From contig NC_012876.2 in assembly GCF_000003195.3 (NCBI RefSeq), positions 46,805,276-46,869,275 on the forward strand: a stretch of 64,000 bases of DNA. The letters run 5' to 3'. Position numbers and translations under genes: made by a program. The DNA comes from Sorghum bicolor (Eukaryota > Streptophyta > Magnoliopsida > Poales > Poaceae). Shown here piece after piece: positions 45,870 through 57,833 of this stretch (its first letter is position 1; each line of letters begins with the position of its first letter). A model generated the notes under the pieces. It searched no databases and had not been told where the DNA came from. It worked only from the letters and a program-made list of their open reading frames with translations.

Positions 45870-48800
45870 ATGGCTACTCTTGCCTCGCCGTTTCCGCGCT
45901 CCACGGTGATTTGGTTTGGGAGTCTCGAGTTCATGTCTACGGGCTCCGGCTACGACATGATCTTGCTCTCAGTCAAAAGACCAGGAGGAGTCCGCGTTAC
46001 GCCAGCACGGTTGAAGGCCCCGAGACGCCCTCACCACCACGCCTCCCCGCCTAAGAAGAGGCACGGACAGCACCACCGCGGCCCCTCTGCTTTAGCACGA
46101 CCAACAACTCGTGCGAGGCAGGACGTGGGCCACAAGTCGGCAGCACCGTGTGACGGAGCAACAAGCACGACGACTCAGCACCGCGCGACGACGGGAGGGG
46201 ACGCGTCTCGCGCGCTCTCCCCCACCGCAGCTAGGCTACTTCCACACGGGTTGTTCTCTCCAAGGGCGGCACTGCCGTTCAGGTTGGACAACGCCGCGGC
46301 GTCGCTCGCCAGGGCGATATGCCCAAACGCCCAGACGTACGTAGAAAGACCAATGGTCCTCCCACGTAGCTCTGAAGCGCGGCGGCCGGCGTCCGAGCTG
46401 CCGGACCTTTCCCGAGTACGGGGCCTCCGTCGTCTAGGCCCCGGACGATACTCGATCATCTCCCTCAGGCAACGATTGCTAGAGGAAGGACGTGGGTGTT
46501 TCTACGCCGCCGAACCGGACTCCGACTCCGAGACAGACAACTATGACCCTACGAGGGAATGCTATCACATCGACGGGGTGGTAGAAACTACTGACGAGAT
46601 ACGGGAAGCTGCTGCGGGTGGTCGAGCCCCCGCGGCGCGAGAAGACCCCAGGACGCCTGGGAACGACGGACAAGTCGACCCCCCCCCCTCAGGAAGACAG
46701 AACCGCGCAGCTCGCGCAGCTGCGGGAGCTCAGAATGAAGCTCGACGAAGACCGCGAGCACCTCGTCCTGCTCGAGCAAATCCTCGAGCAAGACCTGCCT
46801 TACCCGCCGGGCGGAAGTGTCCGCAGACGCGCTCGAGAGGTACATCGACAGATCGTCGGCGACGCAGAGCCAGAGCAACCTGTCAGCCGTTTCCCTCGAG
46901 CAGGCCAGAATGTAGTGGCAGCGACGATGCTGCTACATAACATGCCAGAGCCGTCGAATTCCCAGGCCCGACGCATTCGAGATGAAGTACAGACATTGCT
47001 CCAGGTGGCAGCGGTTCAACAAGCCGAAAGTTCGGCGTCTCGACGACGAGGAGCTGCCACAGAGAAGCACGAAGAACGGCCTCTAAACGAAGAGGAGGTG
47101 TCAGTCCATCAACAACCTCCCCCTTGAGGTAGAAAGACCGCTCTCATCCTCCCTGCCGACAATCAACGTCGACACGACGCGCGGCACGACATCAAAGAAA
47201 ATAGACGCCGCCGGCACGGAGACGCGGAAGAGCGTGGTTATAGCGCGCATCGCGGTGGGAGATACGACAGCGACGAGGACCGGGTGGCCCCCGAGCCACC
47301 GGGCCCACGGGTGTTCAGCAGGGCGATTCGCAGCACGCCCCTGCCCAATCCATTTCGACCCCCAACCAGCATCGCGAAGTACAATGGAGAGACCAAGCCA
47401 GAGCTATGGCTGGCCGATTTCAGGCTGGCCTGTCAGCTAGGTGGCGCTCGAGGTGATGATCGAGCCATCATCAGACAGCTACCCCTTTTCCTCTCTGACA
47501 CCGCCCGTCGATGGCTCGAGGAACTCCCTGCCAATCAGATCCACAACTGGGTTGATCTGGTCAGAGTCTTCGATGTTAACTTCAAAGGGACCTACATACG
47601 GCCAGGGAACTCGTGGGACCTCAGCAAATGCAAGCAGAAGTCAGGAGAAACTCTTCGGGAGTATGCTCGACGCTTCTCAAAGCAGCGCACTGAGCTGCCG
47701 CACATCCCTGACCACGACGTCATCTTGGCGTTTGTCTCGGGCACCACCAGTCGAGACTTGGTGCGGGAATTAGGTCGCAATCGACCTCAGACCGTCGATG
47801 AGCTGATGGACGTAGTAGCTAACTACGCGGCAGGGGAAGACGCAGTCGGCGCCTTCTTCAGCTCAGAAGGAAGAAAAGGCAAGCAGCCCGTCGATGAAGA
47901 TGGGACCTCCAGTCGAGGCCTCAAGAAAAATAAAAAGAAGCAGAAAGTGCGGCAGTTCCACCGGGAAGATTCCGATGACAACCTCGTCGCCGCCATGGAT
48001 CGAAAGAAGCCTCGAGGCCCTCCGGATGGAGGCATCTTCGACAAGATGTTGGAGGAGCCGTGCCCTTACCATAAGGGAGGCGCCAACCACAAGCTCAAGG
48101 ACTGTTGTATGCTAAGAAGGCATTTCGACGGTCCAGGGTTCAAAAAAGATACGCGTGATGACTCCAAGAAAGAGAAGGCTGGCAGCAAGGAGGACAACAA
48201 AGATGACGACGGCTTTCCCGCCGTCCACGACTGCTACATGATCTATGGCGGGTCCTCCACTCAATTAACCATGAGGCAGCGCAAAAGGGAGCGTCGCGAA
48301 GTCTTTGCGGCAAGAATGGCGGTGCCCCAGTACCTTAGCTGGTCAAGCACTCCTATCACTTTCGACCGAGTGGACCACCCCGACAAGGTAGTCGCACCAG
48401 GCGTCTACCCGCTCGTCGTCGACCCCATCATCGTCAACACCCGACTCTCGAAAGTGCTGATGGATGGTGGCAGCAGCCTCAACATCATCTACCTCGAGAC
48501 CCTCGACCTCCTCGGCATCGATAGAGGACGCCTCCAGCCAAGCGCCGGCGGTTTCCATGGCGTCGTGCCAGGGAAAAAGGCATTGCCAGTAGGTCGAATT
48601 GACCTACCGGTCTGCTTCGGCACGGCGGCAAACTTCAGGAAGGAGACCCTCACCTTTGAGGTGGTTGGGTTCCGAGGCACGTACCACGCCATCATCGGGC
48701 GCCCGGGCTACGCCAAGTTCATGGCTATACCCAACTACACCTACTTGAAGCTGAAGATGCCCGGTCCCAAAGGCGTCATCATTGTCAGTTCCTCATTCGA

Positions 48801-49023
48801 GCATGCGTACGAGTGCGACGTCGAGTGCGTCGAGTACGGGGAGGCGGTCGAGAACTCCACCGAGCTCGTCGCGAAGCTCGAGGCCCTGGCCGCTGAGGCT
48901 CCAGAGCCTAAGCGCCACGCGGGCAGCTTCGAGGCGGCGGAAGGAACCAAGAAGATCCCGCTCGACCCCAACAACTCCGACGGCAAAATGCTGACGATCA
49001 GCACCGACCTCGACCCCAAATAG
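45870..49023 (+). pseudogene. Gag and protease of element E, two breaks
   Basis: ATG at 45870 (MATLASPFPRS). An Arg/Pro-rich N-terminal region runs to a C-run at about 46679-46687, where the frame shifts. A helical segment (LDEDREHLVLLEQILEQDL) follows, then a TGA at 47125-47127; the frame continues after it. The gag core (PF03732-type) is at about 47390-47850: KYNGETKPELWLADF, GTYIRPGNSWDLSKCKQ. A Cys/His cluster CPYHKGGANHKLKDC sits near 48061-48105. Protease: DGGSS at 48463-48477, a family variant of the DTG/DSG site. A TAG at 49021-49023 separates protease from RT, at the same place as in A. Confidence 0.85.
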
Positions 49024-52000
49024 GAAGCCGTGCTCGTCGACTTTCTCCGTGCAAATGCTGATATGTTTGCATGGAGTCCCTCGGACATGCCAGGCTTACC
49101 GAGGGAAGTCGCCGAGCACTCCTTGGAGATTCGAGCCGGTTCCAAGCCAATGAAGCAGCGGTTGCGCCGATTCGACGAAGAGAAGCGCAAGATCATTGGC
49201 GAGGAAGTCCACAAGCTTTTGACGGCCGGATTCATCAAGGAGGTTCATCATCCTGACTGGAGTCCGACCAGCTCGTGACCTCTTTCATCACGCCTTTTGG
49301 GATGTATTGCTACGTGACCATGCCATTTGGGCTTCGAAACGCGGGAGCCACGTATCAACGTTGCATGCTCCACGTATTTGGCGAACATATTGGGTCAACG
49401 GTCGAGGATTACGTCGACGACATTGTCGTCAAGTCAAAGCGACGAGGAGACCTGATCCAGGACATCGAGATTGCCTTCAGCCGCCTACGCACCAGCCGGA
49501 TCAAGCTCAATCCCGAGAAATGCGTTTTCGGCGTGCCTCGAGGCATGCTCCTAGGATACATCGTTTCGCAGCGCGGTATCGAGGCCAACCCCGAGAAAGT
49601 CTCGGCCATCACGAAAATGGGGCCAATCCGAGACATCAAGGGTGTGCAGAGAGTCACGGGGTGCCTGGCGGCTCTGAGCCATGTCATCTCGAGACTAGGA
49701 GAAAAGGCATTACCGTTATATCGACTCCTAAAGAAGGTCGAGCGCTTTTCTTGGACCCCCGAGGCCGAGGAAGCACTCGAAAGGCTGAAAAAGACGCTGA
49801 CCTCGGCACCAGTCCTGGTTCCACCTCAACCTGCAGAGCCGCTGCTCCTCTACGTCGCGTCGACGACCCAGGTCGTCAGCGCGGCGGTGGTGGTCGAGAG
49901 GCAGGAGGAGGGACATGCGTTACCGGTTCAGAGGCCAGTATATTTCGTCAGCGAGGTGCTTTCGGAGACCAAAGCACGTTATCCCCAAATCCAGAAGCTA
50001 ATTTATGCCATAATCCTTGCCCGTCGCAAGCTGCAGCATTACTTCCTTGGCCACCCCATCACGGTGGTCTCATCTTTTCCTTTAGGCGAAATAATCCAGA
50101 GCAAAGAAGCCACGGGAAGAATAGCAAAATGGTCGGTCGAGCTCATGAGTGAGACTCTCACTTATGCGCCTCGCAAGGCCATCAAATCGCAGGCCCTGGT
50201 AGACTTCATCGCAGAATGGACGGACACCCAGCTCCCCCCGACCCAGGTCAGGGCGGAACTATGGACGATGTATTTCGATGGGTCGCTCATGAAAACTAGA
50301 GCCGGAGCCGGCCTGCTGTTCATCTCACCCTTGGGCGTCCACATGAGGTACATAATCAGGATTCATTTTGCCGCATCTAACAATGTCGCAGAATATGAGG
50401 CCCTCGTCAACGGTCTCAAGATCGCTATCGAGTTAGGAGTCCGACGCCTCGACGTCCGAGGTGACTCCCAACTCGTCATCGACCAAGTAATGAAAACCTC
50501 GAGCTGCCACGACCCAAAAATGGAAGCGTACTGCAAGGAGGTCCGTCGACTCGAGGACAGGTTCCACGGTCTCGAGCTTGTCCATGTCGCTCGACGCTAC
50601 AACGAGGCAGCCGACGAACTCGCCAAGATCGCATCTACCAGAGGCACAGTGCCGCCTGATGCATTCTCAAAGGATCTTCACGAGCCATCCGTCGACCTAG
50701 GCACGGGGGCTGGCGTCGACACCACCACCGCCCAACCAACCAATGCTGTCGATACGCTCTTGATGGTGGAACAGATGATGGAGATAGAACGACGACCGGG
50801 TCGACCATTCGATTGGCGCACACCGTTCCTCGACTGCCTTATCCGCGGCGAGTTGCCAGAAGACAAAACAGAAGCTCGTCATATCGCTCGACGGGCCAAA
50901 TCATATGTGATCTATGGCGAAGACAACGAGCTATATCGACGGAGCCCGACGGGGGTCTTACAACGTTGCATCACCGTAGAAGAAGGCCGAAAACTCCTCG
51001 ATGACCTGCACTCGGGGGCTTGTGGCCACCACGCTGCTCCACGGACCCTTGTAGGGAACGCTTTTCGGCAAGGCTTCTACAGGCCAACGGCCGTGGCGGA
51101 TGCCATCGAGCTCGTACGCTCGTGTCATGGGTGCCAGTTCTACGACAAGCAGACGCATCTGCCTGCCCACGCTCTTCAGATGATCCCCATCACCTAGCCG
51201 TTTGCGGTATGGGGGCTCGATTTAGTAGGACCTCTACAAAAGGCGAAAGGAGGGTACACCCATTTGCTGGTGGCCATCGACAAGTTCTCCAAATGGATCG
51301 AGGCTCGACCCATCACCAACATCCGCTCCGAGCAGGCCGTCCTCTTCTTCACTGACATCATCCATCGGTTTGGGATCCCCAATGTCATCATCACCGACAA
51401 CGGCACCCAGTTCACCGGCAGAAAGTTCTTGGATTTCTGCGATCAGCATCATATCCGTGTGAACTGGTCTGCAGTAGCCCACCCTCGAACTAACGGCCAG
51501 GTCGAGCGTGCCAACGGCATGATTTTGCAAGGACTCAAGCCAAGGATCTACAATCGATTGAAGAAATTCGGCAAGAAATGGGTCGAGGAGCTTTCCTCAG
51601 TCCTATGGAGCCTTAGGACAACGCCAAGCAGGGCCACAAAATACACCCCGTTCTTCATGATCTACGGCTCTGAGGCTATCCTCCCCACAGACCTCCAGTA
51701 TGGGTCACCTCGACTCAAGGCTTACAACGAGCAATCGAACAAAGAAACTCAAGAAAACGCGGTCGACCAACTCGAGGAGGCTCGAGACATGGCCCTCCTC
51801 AACTCTGCCAGATATCAGCAGAGACTCCGACGCTACCACGACAAGCACGTCCGCAAGAGGGACCTCAATGTAGGCGACCTTGTCCTATGACGCCGGCAAA
51901 GCAACCAAGGACGCCACAAGCTGACTCCACCTTGGGAAGGCCCGTATGTGGTGGCCGAGGTCCTTAAGCCAGGAACGTACAAATTGGCGGACGAAAAGGG

Positions 52001-52054
52001 GGCAATCTTCACCAACGCATGGAACATCGAACAGCTACGTCGATTCTACCCCTA
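49024..52054 (+). pseudogene. Pol (RT with deletion, RNase H, aRNase H, integrase) of element E
   Basis: RT begins VLVDFLRANADMFAW. At 49260 a deletion removes the segment equivalent to A 1293-1488 (196 bp), including motif A, and shifts the frame. RT resumes SFITPFGMYCYVTMPFG with YVDD present; RNase H, then archaeal RNase H (MYFDGS, AEYEAL, RGDS, about 50270-50640). Integrase zinc region ends CHGCQF; TAG at 51195-51197; core GLDLVGPL, IITDNGTQF, NGQVERANG (all three catalytic positions kept). TGA at 51888-51890, then the C-terminal end WNIEQLRRFYP with stop at 52052-52054. It cannot make active RT. Confidence 0.88.
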
Positions 52055-52609
52055 GAAGTCCTAAACTTACGTTCCTACATTTTGTACGAAGACTTTGTAA
52101 ACGAACGCGTGAATAAATAAAGTCTTTCTCTCGAGCGACTTCTTTTTGTGCCAAAAATAGTTACGAGTCATAGTCTCGACGTTAAAAGGGGATGCCGACC
52201 ATGACCCATCATAGTCAGCACCCCCTCGGGGGCTACCAGGGGGATGACCCCCCCCAAGCGTCGAAAAAACCAAGAAGTTTTCTTTTCTTACTTAGTAAAC
52301 CTTGCACGGTTCAAGTAGCTAAGGCGCCTCGAGCCCCCCAAAGGCCGAGGGATAACGAGCCGGAGAACTCCCACGCCCCTGGGCTACGGAAACTCTACTC
52401 ACTTCCTTACCCTTGAGGTAATCGAGGTTGTTTTTTGACCAAAGATCGAGCAAGGGATACAAACGTAGGAACAAAGAGAAACAAAAGAACCTCGAGCGGA
52501 AAGACAAATAAGCATTTAACAATCACAAAAAGATACTGTATCGCCTAACAGCAGAATTAATAAAGTATCATACAAGGGGCCTCAGGCGCCCTGAGCAGGC
52601 TCGCAGGCC
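52055..52609. other. Noncoding spacer between convergent pol and antisense gene, element E
   Basis: No supported frame. It holds a PPT-core copy CTCGGGGGCTA at 52225-52235 followed by a G-run and a C-run. Transcripts from both strands converge here. Confidence 0.6.
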
Positions 52610-55600
52610 TCAGTCCGCGGCACGATCCTCACCGCCCTCGCCTCCGCCCGAGCTAGCCTCAGGAGGGAGCACCTCAGGCTCGAAGAGCTTGGCCAACCTT
52701 TCCCCAGGAGCCTCCACGACGTCGATCAAGGCATGAAGCCTCTCCTCGTTCTCCGCGTCGGTCTTGGAGATGTCGGTGACGAAGCCATGGGACACCACCT
52801 CCATGTCGTAGGAGAAGCCCGAGCAGACAACCGCCATCGCCTGCTTCACCCCGATGTGGAGGGTGTCCCGCACTCGGTCTCGCAGCGTCGTGCCTATGTA
52901 GCACAACTGGTCGACCAGGGCGTCGCCTCGAGCGTCCTCCCTTGACTCATCCATAGGCTCGACCTCCCAAGAGGTCGAGAGATCGCTTATCGCCGTCCGC
53001 ACTCGACGGTTCAAAGCAACCTCAGCCTCGAGCTGAGCCTTGGCGTTGTGAGCCTCGGCTTGGGCGGCCAGGAGTTCGTCCTTGAGCCCTGCAAAAGCCA
53101 ATATAAAGAAGCTTTAGGAAAAACTCAAGCACACCTCGAAAAAGTAATTCGACAAAAGAAACATACCTTTGATGCTCTCCTCTAGGGCCGTGTTCTCGCC
53201 GACCAATCTGGTGTTGGCACGCTCGATCTCTCTGTTGGAGCGCGCCAGCTCAGTATTGGCGACGCGGAGATCTTCGATCACCCTGCCAGCCTGAGCAACG
53301 GCTCCACTCTTCTCCAGCAATTCTCCCTTCAGACGCTCGACGTCGTCAGAGAGACTGTGGGATCGAGCCCGCTCCGCCTCGAGGTCTTCGAGGGCCTTCT
53401 TCTTTACGTCCTCGGCGGCACCCCTTGCGACCTCACTGTCCACGTACGCCACTTTCATCTTCTGGAAGGAATCGCGGAGGGAGTCCAGGTCGGTCTTGAG
53501 AAGGCCCTTCTCCCTGTCCAGGTCCGCAACGACGCTCTTGTAGGACAGGGCCTCCTCCCGGGCTCTGGACGCGGCCTCCTCGACCGTAAGAGCCCGCTCC
53601 CGTAGCTGCATCGCCTCCTCCTCCGCCTTCTTCGAGACCTCTCGGGCCTCGGCCAAAGCAGCCTCCCTCGCCTTCTTCTCCTCCTCGAGTGCTATGAGAT
53701 CTTTGTAAGCTTTAAGGAGCTTTTCCTGCGACTCGAGGAGTTGATCCTTGAGGAGGGGGAGCTGCTCCCAACCGCCCCTCGTGGCGTGTATGAAGCTGGA
53801 CTTGATGCGAGAGGTCTCTTTCATATCCTGCGAATCAAGGGTCGGACGGATTAGAATACAGAAACCAGAAAGCACCATGAAGATTGGAGTTCGAGAAACA
53901 CTTACAAAATAAGCGGGCCCGAGCCCGTTGTTGATGACGTCCGATAGGAGCCCCACCACGTGCTTCATCCAAAGGCGGAGCTCCTCGACATGCTCCCACT
54001 TCTCGACCTCCTTCTTGTCGTCGAGGAAGATATTGGGCTCGGACGGGTCGGTGGAAGCTCGGATACGAATCCGATCGGGACACCAGTTCTCCATCTCCCG
54101 ATCAGCCCGCGCCTTGACGCCGCGGATAAAGTTCTCGACGGTCTCGAGGGAACCCCCGTGGCACAAGAATAGGTCGGCGAGGCAAGGGAACCGCCCGTCG
54201 TCATCCACCGTCTTCCAGGTACCGTCCTTGCTCCCTGACGACCCAATCTCATCCTCTTCAGAGGGAAAGTGGTCCTCCCATGCTCGACGCTCCCGGAGGA
54301 ACCCTGGGCGATCCCGTCCATGCCGTAGATCGTCCTCTTGATCTCGGACTCGGGGTCGGTGGGGGTGCGCATCATACAGGCGAGCGCCACCACTCCGTCC
54401 GCTCGCCCCGACTCTGCCCGGATCGCGGCAGGCGCCCCCGGGAGGAGCCACGCTGGGGTGGGAGGGCCGTACACCGGCAAATTTTCCTCCTAATCGCCGG
54501 GCTCTTGCGGCGCCAGTGGCGCCGGTTCGGCCAAACCTTGAGGCGGGGGCTCGAGTGGCTCATCCTCTTGGCCCCCCTGCTGCTGCTGCTGTTGCTGCCC
54601 CTGCTGCTGCTGCTGCTCCTCCCGCTGATGCTGCAGCTGCTCCTCCAGCTGGGGTTGCTGCTGCTGCTGCTGCTCCAGTGACGGCCGCGTTGCCTCGCGC
54701 TCCCGCTCCTCCTCCTCCTCCATCTTCCTTTGCTCCTCGAGAGCTCGAAGGCCAGCAGGCCAGGGAATCCGTCCCGCGACGTTGGGGGTCGACGCTTCCT
54801 CCTCCATAGGACGAGCGCCCCCAGACGCTTCGATGCCATCAGACGTATCGCTGATGGTGATGGGTTCCCCCTCAACCCCCAATCGAGGGGGCTCGGGGGC
54901 TCCCTCTGACGCTTGCGTCTGGGGCGCCTCATCACGAGTCGGTGGCGACGGAGTAGCCGCGGGACGAGACGGAGCCCTCTCGACGCCGGCTGGAGGTTGG
55001 GAGCTGGAGGAGCCTACGAAACAAAGGGTAAGGGTCAGACGTTATGATAACCGACACAAGAACATCGCAACACCCAGAAATAAACTACGAACCTGGTTCC
55101 TTGGAGGCGGCACCCGTTCTGAGCCTCTTTGCCATGGACGGTTGGGCCTGCTCAAGGGTCCGCTTCAGCCTGAGAAAAGGTTGGCATATGAGGAAAGGTG
55201 GAAGAATGGGAAGACAAAAAACCGCAACATCAAAAAGGCTTACCCCACAGGGAGAACGGCTCGCCTTCCGCCACCCCGACCAGTGGGCCTCGAGCCACCC
55301 CGCGTCGGGGCTCCAGGCCCCTCGAGGGCAGGCACTGGCTTAGGCGCGTCGGTCCCCGCCTAGCGGGCGCCGGGACTGGCGCTCCTACGGCCGGCATCTC
55401 CTTTCTCAGAGGCCGCGGCGCGACCACGAGTTAGTGGCCCCGACGCCTGGGGCCTAGCCAGACCGCTCTCACTGGGCACCGGGGGAGGGCGCGGCGCGTC
55501 TTGGCCCGCCTTGGTCACGGGAGGGGTGTCGGCCCGGGGGCGACGAGATCCGCTCGGACCCTGCTCTGGCGCCTCCGTCCGGGGGGCGTCGACGTCCCCT

Positions 55601-56907
55601 CGAGGCGGGCCCTCGAGAATCCAATCGAGGCGCGACGCCATCCCCTCGGAGTCATCGCTATCCTCGTCATCATCGTCATCATCGTTAGGGGATTCTTCCT
55701 CAGGCTCCCCCCTCTGCCTGGATTTGGCTCGACGCGCCTCTAATGCTTGGCGGTCGAGGTTCTTCTTCTTCTCCCCCTTCTTTGCAGAGTCCTTCGCAGA
55801 CTTTAGCTTTTCGGCAGATTGGCGCCGTTTGTCACGATCGACCTCGTCCTCCTTTACCGGAGGCCTCGAGGACCGGACATCAATCCGACCCTGCCAAAAC
55901 TAAGGTAGACTTAGAAAAAAGAGAGGCGAGAAAGGAAACCCAGAATCGAGGCTGCGCGCAAGAAGAAAGCGTACCAGATCGATCGAGCCTGCGTCAGGTC
56001 TCATGGGGAAGCCGTTAACATGCTCCGGCTGAAAATCACCGGCAATTGCAGCCCTGACTCGGGCCGCGACTTCGTCGTCCGCCGGAGCCTCGTTGGACAT
56101 CCGACATGCCTCAAGGTCCCGAGATGAGACACCAGGGCCCATCTCGTCCATCCTCAACGGTCGAGACATCAAAGGAAGAACTCTCCGGTGATGGACGGCC
56201 GAGAGGACGAGAGCGGCGGTCAAACCCTCTTGGCGAAGCTTCTTCAGGGCGTCGAGGAGGGGGTCGAGCCGAGATTGATGAGCTTGGAGGACGCCATATG
56301 TCCAGTCCGCTGGACGCTCCAAGATCAGACGGCCCGAGTAGGAAGGCAGGAGGTTGTCGTCGTTCCGCAGGTAAAACCACTGGGAGTCCCAGCCGGCGTG
56401 GTTGGTCGACAACCCTACCGGGATGTACTCCCGCGGCCTGTCCGTCTTCCCCGTCTTCTGCACCAGATTGAGGCATCCCGCCCGCACGGGCTTCCTTACG
56501 CCCGTGGTTCCGGTGGGGGTGTGGAAAAGCTCGCCCCTGTAGAGGTGGAGCCACAGCTCCCAGTGCGGCATCATCCCCAGGAAGCCCTCACACACGGCGG
56601 CGAAAACCGCTGCTACGGTGATGGCGTTCGGAGAGAAGTGCTGGAGCTCGACCCCATAATGGAAGTAGAGGGCCCGCATGAAGCGGCTCGGGGGCGCGCC
56701 CAGACCGTGGCGGTGGAACTTGGCGAACGACACCACGTAGCCCTCAGGCGGCTGAGGCCCCCTGTGACTCGCCGGCGGCGCGATCCACTCCGGCGACGAT
56801 AGCGAGGTGCGGCAGCGCAGCAGTCCCTCTTTCTCAAGCTCTAACAGCCGGCGCTCCGTCATCGACGACGGGCGCTAGTCGTCGGCGGCGACGAGTCTTA
56901 CAGGCAT
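52610..56907 (-). pseudogene. Antisense six-exon accessory gene of element E (PF04195-type plus coiled coil)
   Basis: Predicted exons (- strand): 56907-55975, 55890-55244, 55169-55093, 55013-53906, 53827-53167, 53088-52610. Introns of 74-84 nt, all GT-AG. Every junction keeps the reading frame (phases 0, 2, 1, 0, 1). Exon sum is 3905 nt; adding the one base missing near 54305 makes 1302 codons including the stop. Exon 1 carries the PF04195-like domain (SLSSPEWIAPP, HFSPNAITV, GMMPHWELWLHLYRG). Exon 2 is basic (DRDKRRQSAEK) then acidic. Exon 4 has a Gln-rich tract and the block FIRGVKARADREMENWCPDR. Exons 5-6 are a coiled coil. Lesions: TAG at 56875-56877 (codon 11), TAG in late exon 2 near 55363, TAG at 54490-54492, and the 1-nt loss. 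Role unknown; no membrane segment is seen, so an envelope function is unlikely. Confidence 0.78.
54577..54676 (-). repeat. CAG/CTG-rich tract coding for poly-Gln in the antisense gene of E
   Basis: Runs of CTG on + (CAG on -) interrupted by GTT, CCC and TCC. It encodes Gln-rich segments in exon 4. Copy A has only scattered Gln codons at this place, so the tract grew in E's lineage. Confidence 0.8.
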
Positions 56908-57039
56908 CTCGGCTGGAGGGACGGTGGATTCACTACAGCTCGAGGAGGCGTGTGCGCGTGAGACGGCGAGAAAGCAAAGGCAACAAGGGAATAAGAGCGA
57001 GAAGGCGGAAGGGAGAGGAACGGCGGCGACGCGACGATG

Positions 57040-57047
57040 TATTTATA
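57040..57047 (-). promoter_or_regulatory. TATA box of the antisense gene, element E
   Basis: TATAAATA on -, 133 bp upstream of the ATG at 56907. Conserved in A (9279-9286, 124 bp upstream). Confidence 0.6.
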
Positions 57048-57814
57048 GGCAGCAGTCCGCCAACGGACAGATCCGAGAAATAAGGTAACTCCCCCCATAA
57101 ATGCGCCGTCTGACAGTCCTTTCTCTCCTCACAGGTCGGACTCTCCGAATTCCCCGCCGATACAGTGTCGCAACGTCACCCGCCTAAAAAGGCGCGCCCA
57201 ACGGGTAGAAAGGCGAACCGCCACGGCCACTTCCTTACTTCGTAAGCCAAGGTATGCGCCCACAATAGTCTCGAGAGGTCGATGGCTGGCCCGTCGAAAG
57301 GGTTCGACAGCCGATCTCGAGCACCAAGAGTCAGGGATCCCCAGCGAGTGGTCGAAAATCGAGGCCCGCCTCGAGGGCTCGCTGGTGATGTCTAAGGTAG
57401 GGTCGAGACAGTCGAGAGGAATCCCCCCGAAGGGAGGCATCGAGCCGCTGGACTCTATCGAATGAGACTGGTATCCCCGACCACGTCGATCCTGCTTTAT
57501 GAGGACGCCTCCGGGCTACAGCTGACCCCCTCGAAAGGGGCACAGGTTCTCACTTAGACTACCCGCTAGGAACTCAATCCGGGGTGGAAGACGCTCGCTC
57601 TATCGAGAGTACGTCGAAACCTCCACGCAAGGCAAAGCCGAACAGAACCTTCCACCACTGGTGTCGAAAGCGTTTCTGCGAATTAGACAACATAACCCTC
57701 GAAGGAGTCAAAAACTCCTCCGAGGGCTCGGGGGCTACCCCCGCGGGGTCGCTCGCGCGCCCCCACGGAAATTCGACCGCAAAACAAAGCCTCCACTCGA
57801 GCGCTAGCGCTCAA
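57048..57814. other. Noncoding 3' region of element E
   Basis: Upstream region of the antisense gene and 3' UTR of the sense RNA. It contains a second PPT-core copy CTCGGGGGCTA at 57727-57737. No coding support. Confidence 0.55.
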
Positions 57815-57833
57815 ATGGAGGCTCGGGGGCTAC
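57815..57833 (+). other. Polypurine tract of element E
   Basis: Core CTCGGGGGCTA at 57822-57832, one base before the 3' LTR start at 57834. Same as in A. Confidence 0.85.
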
